A stretch of DNA of 64,000 nucleotides from Flagellimonas onchidii (GTDB taxonomy: Bacteria > Bacteroidota > Bacteroidia > Flavobacteriales > Flavobacteriaceae): positions 186,001-250,000 of the forward strand of contig NZ_SRXX01000002.1 of NCBI RefSeq assembly GCF_004804315.1. The letters are read 5' to 3'. A program made the position numbers and the translations under genes. Within the stretch, counting starts at the first letter, position 1, and every line of letters begins with the position of its first letter. The notes under the pieces are model-generated. The model had not been told where the DNA came from. It searched no databases and saw nothing but the letters and a program-made list of their open reading frames with translations. This document shows, in pieces, positions 9,501 through 16,662 of this stretch.

Positions 9501-10268
9501 GGAGCATTTATGAAAGCCTCACCCGGAGAGAATTATGGAACCATCTATGGTACCGATTTTGAGCGGGATGAACAAGGCAGAAAACAGGTTCAGAACATTT
9601 ACAACCAAGACGGAAGTGGCGAAGTAATTGGTACGCAGTACGTGGTGTCAACTGATGTTCAAAAAATCGGAAATGCGGCACCAAAATTAACCGGTGGTGT
9701 AGGAAACACTTTTCGATACAAAAACTTGAGCTTAAATGCCCTTGTTGATTTTAAACTTGGAGGTGATATCTATTCAGTTGACCATGCTGTTGCTATGGGC
9801 AGTGGTTTAGCACCAGAAACAGCTGCTGCAAGAAACGGTGGTGGTTTACCATATACTTTCCCCGATGGAACCAGTGCAGATGTCGGTATGGTAATGGAAG
9901 GTTTTAATATTGATGATGGAAGGGAAAATGACAGAGTAATTTCCCCAACCAATTACTATGGTATTACCTATGCAGGATGGTCTCATTTGAACCGTCCTAG
10001 AAGCTTATCCGTATTTGAAAATTCTTGGGCAAAGCTCAGAGAGCTGTCCCTTACCTATAACTTCCCAAAAGATTTGATGGGCAAAACCAATATTTTCCAA
10101 GACCTGTCCATCTCTTTGGTGGGAAGAAATTTGTTCTATCTATATACTACGCTTCCACAAAAGCTAAATCCTGAAGGTATAAATGGTACTGGTAATGGAC
10201 AAGGATTACAATGGGCCGCTTTTCCAAGCATACGATCTGTTGGTATCAGCATAAGAGCAGGATTTTAA
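6534..10268 (+). CDS. SusC/RagA-family TonB-linked outer-membrane receptor with STN domain
   Basis: 1244 aa. In order: a long SusC-type signal sequence (about 1-41), an STN (secretin/TonB short N-terminal) domain (about 48-117), a carboxypeptidase-regulatory-like domain (about 137-209, GTVVDGSGAPLPGVNVVEKG), a TonB plug (about 215-365, with IRGNNSLFGRNTPLIVVDG and VLKGPNAAALYGARGANGVI) and the beta-barrel to the terminal aromatic GISIRAGF. It imports a substrate across the outer membrane using TonB energy, with the next gene's lipoprotein as lid. The STN domain is the part that contacts FecR in transducing receptors, so it is probably both transporter and sensor. No glycoside hydrolase or protease lies beside it, so the substrate cannot be named. 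Confidence 0.95.
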   Translation: MKKITKLRGTYAYELKFGLKMKLTTLFLIVSLCYVHGSSYSQNTKITLDLKNTSIENVLNEIESLSEFKFLFKRREIDVDRTVSIKVRKQRIGAVLKKMFSEGKIDYKVFDKQIILIPSSKTNNIAAPIKIEQQQNVITGTVVDGSGAPLPGVNVVEKGTRNGTSTDFDGNYSITVGSSTSTLVFSYIGFTTKEIPLEGKSNISVTLVEDAEMLGEVVVTTALGLKRQKRSVGYAVQNVKAADVTLAAPVDISQGLQGKVAGLNINTSNGISNASSRIVIRGNNSLFGRNTPLIVVDGAIVDNSELEQGNVGNNQDNYRDWGNYLSYLDMSTVEDISVLKGPNAAALYGARGANGVILITSKKGAERDGLGIRYNLTTTMLDTYRYTEVQNEFGGGFRASLFTANPELPRTASGQPFPAILYPQAWSGNPYPEATGIDSFHGPIPGGYNTWDIYSWFGAGSSWGPRLDGTEALWWDGETRPYSPQPNNREYMFRQGMQTSHNLSFSSASDLGSIRVGLFHQDSKAIVENTNSKSTNFSLGSHVNISKVLSADINAAYNQNFRLNTPEIGNNNSWTKFNIYGMSREYRGLEKDLYFGEDDYDGYRVRFPGSYPHAEYSRDLFWDTYQNNDRLWRDEFLSTLKLNAEITPWLNAFMRTSVVMIGTRFEQTNNTIRPDGISEGRFRKTVSKQKTFNTDFMATFHKDNFLFDKFNASLTVGINSYSNNSAGVEGRNGSTFKVPNIYSLSNYVADNLGHFSDTTDPTTGSIETRYDVKSHAYIGLLNLSYNDYLFFELTGRQDYTSTLPKDNNSTFYPSVNTSFVFTDAFNMDSNILSYGTIRGTWGKSANAAEPYQLDNTYTTSTFGGLTTISRPDRIPPNNLTFQTSESKEIGTSLGFFNNRLNLDFTYYDIKSENQIMTSAISLASGASKVVFNSGVLTNKGIEFIINADIVRNDAFSWSASINGAKNTNKVVALAEGVEEQEIATVFGSLGAFMKASPGENYGTIYGTDFERDEQGRKQVQNIYNQDGSGEVIGTQYVVSTDVQKIGNAAPKLTGGVGNTFRYKNLSLNALVDFKLGGDIYSVDHAVAMGSGLAPETAAARNGGGLPYTFPDGTSADVGMVMEGFNIDDGRENDRVISPTNYYGITYAGWSHLNRPRSLSVFENSWAKLRELSLTYNFPKDLMGKTNIFQDLSISLVGRNLFYLYTTLPQKLNPEGINGTGNGQGLQWAAFPSIRSVGISIRAGF

Positions 10269-10290
10269 TCGAACTAAAAAATTGAAGACA

Positions 10291-11886
10291 ATGATATTTA
10301 ACAATATAAAAACGAAAAAAGGAGCTTTCCTTTTGCTTCTAATGATCAGTTTGTTGTCATCTAACTCTTGTAGTGATGATTTTGGCGACATCAACGACAG
10401 TTTTCAAGCAAACTTGACAGATGCCACAATTCCGGGACTGTTCAACGGTTTGATTCAATCAGTCAAAAAGGGGGAAACCCGAAACAGGGTACCTGTTTCG
10501 TGGTTATATCAATGGACCCAACTAGCCGCGATGTACACCGCTTCGGGTTTTAGATTGGATGATAAAACAACTGAAGCTTGGGAAAAGTACTATAGATCTT
10601 TGGCTAACTACCACGACATCGAAAACTTAATTGCTGCTGAGGAGGATCCAGAGAATTTTACGAATATCCAGGCAATGGCCCGAACCATAATGGCCTATCA
10701 AGCACTATCAACTACTTTGCTTTATGGAGATATACCCTATAGTGAGGCAGGCCAAGGTTTTTTGAGTGCTCAGGCCTATCGACCTGTATACGACAGCCAA
10801 CAATCCATAATGCAAGCAGCAATAAATGACTTGACATGGGCCATTGATAACCTGTCAACAAATGCTTCTCAAGCAACGCTTGGTGGATTCGATACACTTC
10901 TGGATAATGACGTTGATATGTGGAAAAAGTTTGCCAATTCTCTTCGACTACGGTATGCAATGGTTATGAGAGAAAAAGATGCTGGTTTTGCAGACCCGAT
11001 TATAACAGCGGCTCTAAGCCAGCCTTTATTGGAGCCTGCAGAGTTTGTGTCATTAAACCCAGCATCCATTCCAGGTTTATCCAATGACAGAAGAGGGTTT
11101 TATAGAGGAAATTCTTATGTTAGAATGGGATCAACCATGTGGGAAGTCATGTCCAGTACAAATGATGTTGACGGATCAGGAATCTATGATTTAAGATGTA
11201 GCATTCTATTTGAACCTAATGAAAATGACGAATGGGTTCCTTATCCACAAAACCCAGACAATACTACTCCAACAGTAACCGGAGATCCACATGTAAATGA
11301 CCGTCTCGACGACTGGGATTCATTCCGTTCAAATTTTGCCTCAATCAATGCGTACTATACTTTGGACAACGATATTCCTCAATTCATTATTACAGGTAGT
11401 CAAATAAGTTTTTTAAAGGCGGAAATTTATAATAGAGGTGTTGGCGGAGTTACAGCGGATCAGACCATGGCAGAAACTTTCTACAATGAAGGAATTACAG
11501 CTTCTGTTAATTTTTGGTATAACTATGCATTCAATTCAGCAATTTGGGCAGTTAACAAACCAGATGCTGCTGCACCTTCTGATGCAGAAATCAATGCGAT
11601 GTTGACCAACCCGAATGTTGCATATAGTGCTGATGTTGCTACTGCACTAAGTCAAATTTATGAGCAAAGTTGGATTTCCCTGTTTCACCAGCCTTTTGAA
11701 GCATGGAATTTACAGAGAAGAACCGATAATGCGACGCCAAATGTACCTTTGGCCGCAACAAGTCTCGTGACGGATTTCAACAGACTCACGTACCCTCCAT
11801 CTGAAAGGGAAACCAATAGGGTTAATTGGACAGCAGTCACAGGTGGTTCAGATTCTGAGACGACAAAAATCTGGATCCAACAATAA
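10291..11886 (+). CDS. SusD/RagB-like outer-membrane lipoprotein
   Basis: 531 aa from the ATG at 10291; a TTG three codons upstream is the alternative start. The signal peptide ends in a lipobox (LLSSNSC), giving a lipidated Cys near residue 27. The helical SusD-like fold is suggested by YRSLANYHDIENL, AYQALSTTLLYGDIPYSEAG, ADQTMAETFYNEGI and the late WISLFHQPFEAWNLQRRT with an ending typical of the SusD-like_2 branch. It sits 22 nt after susC and ends on a terminator, so it is the lid or surface substrate-binding partner of that receptor. The SusD-like_2 branch is often linked to non-glycan nutrients, so a sugar should not be assumed. Confidence 0.92.
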   Translation: MIFNNIKTKKGAFLLLLMISLLSSNSCSDDFGDINDSFQANLTDATIPGLFNGLIQSVKKGETRNRVPVSWLYQWTQLAAMYTASGFRLDDKTTEAWEKYYRSLANYHDIENLIAAEEDPENFTNIQAMARTIMAYQALSTTLLYGDIPYSEAGQGFLSAQAYRPVYDSQQSIMQAAINDLTWAIDNLSTNASQATLGGFDTLLDNDVDMWKKFANSLRLRYAMVMREKDAGFADPIITAALSQPLLEPAEFVSLNPASIPGLSNDRRGFYRGNSYVRMGSTMWEVMSSTNDVDGSGIYDLRCSILFEPNENDEWVPYPQNPDNTTPTVTGDPHVNDRLDDWDSFRSNFASINAYYTLDNDIPQFIITGSQISFLKAEIYNRGVGGVTADQTMAETFYNEGITASVNFWYNYAFNSAIWAVNKPDAAAPSDAEINAMLTNPNVAYSADVATALSQIYEQSWISLFHQPFEAWNLQRRTDNATPNVPLAATSLVTDFNRLTYPPSERETNRVNWTAVTGGSDSETTKIWIQQ

Positions 11887-11887
11887 A

Positions 11888-11920
11888 GCCATCATTTTGC
11901 GCTAGCAAAAGATGGCCTTT
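11888..11920 (+). terminator. terminator of the susCD transcript
   Basis: GCCATC and GATGGC pair, and the inner TTTTGC/GCAAAA extends the stem around a GCTA loop; CTTT follows. It starts one nucleotide after the susD stop codon. Confidence 0.75.
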
Positions 11921-11952
11921 AACCAAATGTTTGAGTTCGGTTATTTAATGCG

Positions 11953-11985
11953 AAAGGGAGGGGCTTCATACTACCCTCCTTTTCT
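11953..11985 (+). terminator. second hairpin after susD
   Basis: AAAGGGAGGG and CCCTCCTTT pair with one bulged G and an 11-nt loop, followed by a short T-run. It is a likely backup terminator for susCD and lies just before the end of the convergent ettA gene. Confidence 0.5.
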
Positions 11986-12008
11986 ATCTAAATAATTGTT
12001 CTACCAAT

Positions 12009-13700
12009 TTAGCGAATTAATTTCTTGTATTTGATTCGTTTGGGCATAATATCAGTTCCCAAACGTTTCTTTTTATTTTCCTCATAATCAGAGAACGAAC
12101 CTTCAAAAAAGTATACCTGCGAATCACCCTCGAAAGCCAAAATGTGTGTACATATCCTATCCAAAAACCATCTATCGTGGGATATGATCACGGCACAACC
12201 TGCAAAATTCTCTAAACCTTCTTCAAGGGCCCTCAGTGTATTTACATCCAAATCATTGGTTGGCTCATCCAAAAGCAGCACGTTTCCTTCTTCCTTCAGT
12301 GTCATTGCCAGATGCAATCGGTTTCGTTCACCTCCAGAAAGCATGCTTACTTTCTTATTTTGTTCACTTCCAGAAAAATTAAAGCGACTTAGATAGGCTC
12401 TTGAGTTCACCTGCTTGCCTCCCATCATAACCAATTCTTGCCCATCGCTAAAATTTTCCCAAATGGTCTTGTTTGGGTCAATGTTGGAATGGCTTTGATC
12501 CACATAGGCCAGTTTGGCCGTATCACCAACCGAAAATTCACCCTTGTCAGGACTCTCTTCGCCCATGACCATTCTAAAAATAGTGGTCTTACCAGCACCA
12601 TTGGGTCCAATAATGCCTACAATACCCGCTTGGGGAAGATTAAAGTTCAAATCTTCATATAATAATTTATCTCCGTAAGCTTTGCTTACTCCCTTTGCTT
12701 CAATGACATTGGTGCCCAGTCTTGGTCCATTGGGAATATAGATTTCCAATTTTTCCTCCAGTTGTTTTTGGTCCTGGCTAAGCAGCTTATCATAGTTCTT
12801 TAAACGTGCTTTTTGCTTGGTCTGTCTTCCTTTCGCTCCTTGTCTAACCCATTCCAACTCTCGTTCCAAAGTTTTTTGTCTTTTGGAAGCCTGTTTGCTC
12901 TCTTGGGCCAATCGTTTGGATTTTTGGTCTAACCAACTGGAATAATTCCCTTTCCATGGAATACCCTCTCCCCTATCTAACTCTAAAATCCATCCGGCGA
13001 CATTGTCCAAGAAATAACGATCGTGTGTAACAGCAATCACGGTTCCTTTATATTGTGCCAAATGGTGCTCCAACCAATGCACAGATTCAGCATCCAAGTG
13101 GTTGGTAGGCTCATCCAAAAGTAGTACGTCTGGTTCTTGAAGTAATAAACGACATAAAGCCACTCTTCTTCGTTCTCCACCAGAAAGCACTCCTATCTTT
13201 TTATCAGATTCGGGTGTACGTAAAGCATCCATGGCAATTTCCAGCTTGGTATCTAATTCCCAAGCGTTTGAAGCGTCTATCTTATCTTGTAGTTCAGCTT
13301 GCTTGTCCATCAGTTTCTGCATCTTATCAGCATCTTCATAGACTTCCGGCAGGCCAAACATATCATTGATCTTGTTATATTCGTCCAAAATGGCAACCGT
13401 TTCAGCAACACCCTCTTTTACCACTTCAAGTACGGTCTTTTCTTCATCCAATTGGGGTTCTTGTTCCAGATAACCCACGGTATAACCAGGAGAAAAAACA
13501 ACATCACCCTGATAGTTTTTGTCCACACCAGCAATTATTTTTAATAATGTGGATTTACCAGAACCATTGAGTCCCAAGATTCCAATTTTTGCTCCGTAGA
13601 AGAAGCTTAGGTAAATATTTTTTAGAACTGGGGTGTTAGCCGTTTTAAACGTTTTGGTCACCCCAGACATAGAAAAGATAACTTTCTTATCGTCTGACAT
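12009..13700 (-). CDS. ettA: energy-dependent translational throttle protein EttA (ABC-F)
   Basis: 563 aa, the usual EttA length. Two ATP-binding cassettes are fused without membrane segments: Walker A GLNGSGKST and GPNGAGKTT, signatures LSGGERRRVAL and LSGGERNRLHL, Walker B LLLDEPTNHLDAES and LLLDEPTNDLDVNT. The charged linker between them (about residues 245-320) contains the arm and P-site-tRNA-interaction region. EttA binds the ribosomal E site and gates entry into elongation according to ATP/ADP level. Uup and YheS-type ABC-F proteins are alternatives, but the N-terminus, the linker and the lack of a C-terminal coiled coil favour EttA. The small membrane-protein gene lies immediately upstream. 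Confidence 0.93.
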   Translation of the reverse strand: MSDDKKVIFSMSGVTKTFKTANTPVLKNIYLSFFYGAKIGILGLNGSGKSTLLKIIAGVDKNYQGDVVFSPGYTVGYLEQEPQLDEEKTVLEVVKEGVAETVAILDEYNKINDMFGLPEVYEDADKMQKLMDKQAELQDKIDASNAWELDTKLEIAMDALRTPESDKKIGVLSGGERRRVALCRLLLQEPDVLLLDEPTNHLDAESVHWLEHHLAQYKGTVIAVTHDRYFLDNVAGWILELDRGEGIPWKGNYSSWLDQKSKRLAQESKQASKRQKTLERELEWVRQGAKGRQTKQKARLKNYDKLLSQDQKQLEEKLEIYIPNGPRLGTNVIEAKGVSKAYGDKLLYEDLNFNLPQAGIVGIIGPNGAGKTTIFRMVMGEESPDKGEFSVGDTAKLAYVDQSHSNIDPNKTIWENFSDGQELVMMGGKQVNSRAYLSRFNFSGSEQNKKVSMLSGGERNRLHLAMTLKEEGNVLLLDEPTNDLDVNTLRALEEGLENFAGCAVIISHDRWFLDRICTHILAFEGDSQVYFFEGSFSDYEENKKKRLGTDIMPKRIKYKKLIR

Positions 13701-13730
13701 TTGGTTGTTTTAAGTTATGTAATTGGATGG

Positions 13731-13913
13731 TTAAACCCTTCCTTTCAGTGCGTTGAAGACCCAAGCTATGGCAAAAAAACCGATTCCGACCGCGGCAAAA
13801 CCATACCCAGCGACTTCATCGTATTTGAAAGCTCCAAGGGCAATCATTCCCAATCCTACAAAAATCATTATCCAAGTGGCCCAGGCAAGCACGGTGTTTT
13901 TGTTCATCCCCAT
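13731..13913 (-). CDS. CAL67264-type small membrane protein, 60 aa
   Basis: It has two membrane segments (about residues 8-28 and 35-55) separated by FKYDEVAG, and a basic end (NALKGRV). I recognise it as the small flavobacterial family usually named after CAL67264; its function is unknown. Either the ATG at 13913 or the one two codons later (13907) could be the start. It ends 30 nt before ettA on the same strand and may be cotranscribed with it. Confidence 0.75.
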   Translation of the reverse strand: MGMNKNTVLAWATWIMIFVGLGMIALGAFKYDEVAGYGFAAVGIGFFAIAWVFNALKGRV

Positions 13914-13983
13914 AGTTAGTTGTTGGTTTGGTGAGAAGCCAAATATCGGAAAAATGAAATAATCATAAAAGCCAGGCTAAACT

Positions 13984-14967
13984 TTATACTTCAAACGGGA
14001 ACTTGATACCAGTCTTATTTCGGATTATATCCATCAATTCCACCAACTCCAAGCTGTTTTTATGGCTCCATAAATTACTCTTCAACTTATTGGATACAAG
14101 ACATTTATGAACTTCTAAAATTTCGTGTACAAAACCATTTCCCTTTCTTGGCAATTCAAACTTTTGAATCTCTTTTTGTTTGATTAAAGAATAGCCATCC
14201 GCTTCATGCCAACGAGTGGGGATTACAACTTCCCCCTTAGTTCCTGAAATCTTAGCTTCCATTTTTGAATCACTGGTCAATCCGCTATACAAAATCGCTT
14301 GGGCGTTGGGATACTGAAAAATCATAGAAGTTTGTATCTCTGTTCCATTTGAATGAAAATTGGATGATGCATGAATCTCATCTGGCATTCCTAAAAACAA
14401 GTAGGCCAAGAAAATTGGGTAAATGCCTATGTCCAGTAAAGAACCTGACGCCAAGTCCAGATTCAAAACCCTTGAATCTTCACTTCTGTCAAGACCATAA
14501 AAGGCAAAATCGGCATTGATATATGTAACCTCCCCTATTTCCTTCGAATCAACAAGTTCTTTTATTTTATGTATTGATGGGTTAAATCTGGACCAGAGCC
14601 CTTCCATCATGAACACATTATTTTCTCTTGAGGCTTGGATAATTTCCTCTACCTCTTTTTTATTGATTCCCAATGGCTTTTCGCAAAGCACATGTTTCCC
14701 ATTCTTCATAGCTCTGATTGCCAAATCTTTGTGGAAATTATGTGGAGTTGCGATATAAACAACATCTACAGTGTCCGAAGTAAATAAATGGTCATAGCTA
14801 TCAAATATGTTTTCGATGTGATAATCGGAAGCAAAGCTCTTGGCTCTTTCCAAATTTCGGGATGCCACGGCGGCAATTTTGGCATTATCAACCATTTGCA
14901 AATCCGAAGTAAATTTTCTCGCGATGTTTCCGGGGCCAATTATACCCCATCGTATTTCTCTCTCCAT
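13984..14967 (-). CDS. Gfo/Idh/MocA-family NAD(P)-dependent oxidoreductase
   Basis: 327 aa. The Rossmann domain starts with WGIIGPGNIARKF (about residues 6-18), followed by the family EKP motif in HVLCEKPLGINKKEVEE (about 93-109) and the C-terminal alpha/beta substrate domain (SGSLLDIGIYPIFLAYLFLG). Such enzymes oxidise or reduce sugars, inositols or diols, and the EKP lysine is catalytic. The gene stands alone, divergent from the acyl-CoA carboxylase gene with 66 nt between the two starts. There is no sugar-pathway neighbour to define a substrate; dihydrodiol or xylose dehydrogenase-like activity is possible. Confidence 0.85.
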   Translation of the reverse strand: MEREIRWGIIGPGNIARKFTSDLQMVDNAKIAAVASRNLERAKSFASDYHIENIFDSYDHLFTSDTVDVVYIATPHNFHKDLAIRAMKNGKHVLCEKPLGINKKEVEEIIQASRENNVFMMEGLWSRFNPSIHKIKELVDSKEIGEVTYINADFAFYGLDRSEDSRVLNLDLASGSLLDIGIYPIFLAYLFLGMPDEIHASSNFHSNGTEIQTSMIFQYPNAQAILYSGLTSDSKMEAKISGTKGEVVIPTRWHEADGYSLIKQKEIQKFELPRKGNGFVHEILEVHKCLVSNKLKSNLWSHKNSLELVELMDIIRNKTGIKFPFEV

Positions 14968-15033
14968 ATCAAATCAAAAGTAATGATTATAACTCCTTAT
15001 CTTTAGCAACACAATGAAATTGTACAGAGTGCT

Positions 15034-16662
15034 ATGGATATCAACTTCAATAAAAATGAAGACCACAATAAGTTAAAGCTGGCCGAACTTCGTAAAAAAC
15101 TCACACAAGTTAAGCTTGGGGGAGGCAAAAAACGCATAGAAAAGCATCATTCCAAAGGAAAAATGACTGCTCGGGAGCGAATCGACTATCTTTTGGACAA
15201 TGAAACGGAAAATATTGAAATTGGTGCTTTTGCAGGAGAAGGAATGTATGAAGAACATGGTGGTTGTCCTTCCGGAGGAGTAGTTGTAAAAATAGGTTAC
15301 ATTCAAGGTAAACAATGCGTGGTCGTTGCTAATGATGCCACAGTTAAAGCCGGGGCTTGGTTTCCTATAACTGGAAAGAAAAATCTAAGGGCCCAAGAAA
15401 TTTCCATTGAAAATAAGTTGCCCATAATTTATTTGGTAGATAGTGCTGGCGTGTATCTACCTATGCAAGACGAAATTTTCCCTGATAAAGAACACTTTGG
15501 AAGAATTTTTAGAAACAATGCCGTAATGAGCAGTATGGGAATTACGCAAATATCGGCAGTAATGGGAAGTTGTGTCGCTGGTGGAGCCTATTTACCCATT
15601 ATGAGCGATGAGGCTATGATCGTTGATAAAACTGGAAGTATTTTTTTGGCCGGAAGCTATTTAGTAAAGGCCGCAATTGGGGAAAGTATTGATAATGAAA
15701 CCTTAGGTGGTGCAACAACGCACTCGGAGGTTAGTGGAGTCACAGATTACAAGGCCAAAAATGATAAGGATGCCTTGGACAAAATCAAACGGATTGTTGG
15801 TAAAATTGGGGATTTTGAAAAGGCGGGCTTCAACAGAATAGAGCCCAAAGATCCCACCGAAAACCCAAAAGATATTTATGGCATTCTTCCGCTGTCAAGA
15901 GGTGATCAATATGATATGTTGGAAATCATAAAACGTCTGGTCGACAATTCTGAATTTGACCAATATAAGGAAGGATACGGAAAAACTATACTGACCGGAT
16001 ACGCCCGAATTAATGGATGGGCGGTTGGTATTGTTGCCAACCAACGAAAAGTGGTAAAGACCAAAAAAGGGGAAATGCAGTTCGGAGGGGTTATTTATTC
16101 CGATTCCGCAGATAAGGCCACCCGTTTTATTGCCAATTGCAATCAAAAGAAAATTCCTTTGGTTTTTTTACAAGATGTCACGGGTTTTATGGTTGGAAGT
16201 AAAAGTGAACACGGAGGAATCATTAAAGACGGTGCCAAAATGGTCAATGCAGTGAGCAACTCAGTTGTTCCTAAGTTTACCATTGTTGTCGGAAATAGTT
16301 ATGGTGCGGGAAATTATGCCATGTGCGGAAAGGCGTATGATCCCAGATTAATTGTAGCTTGGCCCAGTGCTGAACTGGCTGTGATGAGTGGAAATTCTGC
16401 AGCTAAAGTATTATTGCAAATTGAGAAGGCCTCTTTGGAGAAAAATGGGGAAGCTCTAGATGCTCAAAAGGAAAAAGCACTATTTGATCGTATAAAACAG
16501 CGATATGACAATCAAATTTCACCTTATTACGCAGCCGCACGACTTTGGACGGATGCTATTATAGATCCCTTGGAAACCCGTAAATGGATTTCAATGGGTA
16601 TTGAAGCGTCCAATCATGCTCCCCTTGAAAAACAATTTAATATGGGAGTGTTGCAGGTATAA
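15034..16662 (+). CDS. acyl-CoA carboxylase beta subunit (methylcrotonyl-CoA carboxylase-like)
   Basis: 542 aa carboxyltransferase subunit of the biotin-dependent type. Features are KGKMTARERIDYLLD (about residues 43-57), the acyl-CoA oxyanion-hole region in VMGSCVAGGAYLPIMSDEAMIV, and the C-terminal crotonase-like half with GNSYGAGNYAMCGKAYDPR. The AGGAYLP-MSDE form and the length are closer to MccB (leucine breakdown) than to the roughly 510-aa PccB, so 3-methylcrotonyl-CoA is the favoured substrate. No biotin-carboxylase or biotin-carrier subunit lies nearby, so the alpha subunit must be elsewhere. It ends directly against the stop codon of the opposing gene, with no spacer for a terminator. 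Confidence 0.88.
   Translation: MDINFNKNEDHNKLKLAELRKKLTQVKLGGGKKRIEKHHSKGKMTARERIDYLLDNETENIEIGAFAGEGMYEEHGGCPSGGVVVKIGYIQGKQCVVVANDATVKAGAWFPITGKKNLRAQEISIENKLPIIYLVDSAGVYLPMQDEIFPDKEHFGRIFRNNAVMSSMGITQISAVMGSCVAGGAYLPIMSDEAMIVDKTGSIFLAGSYLVKAAIGESIDNETLGGATTHSEVSGVTDYKAKNDKDALDKIKRIVGKIGDFEKAGFNRIEPKDPTENPKDIYGILPLSRGDQYDMLEIIKRLVDNSEFDQYKEGYGKTILTGYARINGWAVGIVANQRKVVKTKKGEMQFGGVIYSDSADKATRFIANCNQKKIPLVFLQDVTGFMVGSKSEHGGIIKDGAKMVNAVSNSVVPKFTIVVGNSYGAGNYAMCGKAYDPRLIVAWPSAELAVMSGNSAAKVLLQIEKASLEKNGEALDAQKEKALFDRIKQRYDNQISPYYAAARLWTDAIIDPLETRKWISMGIEASNHAPLEKQFNMGVLQV

Noticed and set aside
13984..16662. A possible operon link between the oxidoreductase and the acyl-CoA carboxylase.
   Set aside because: They are on opposite strands and diverge; only a shared promoter region is possible.
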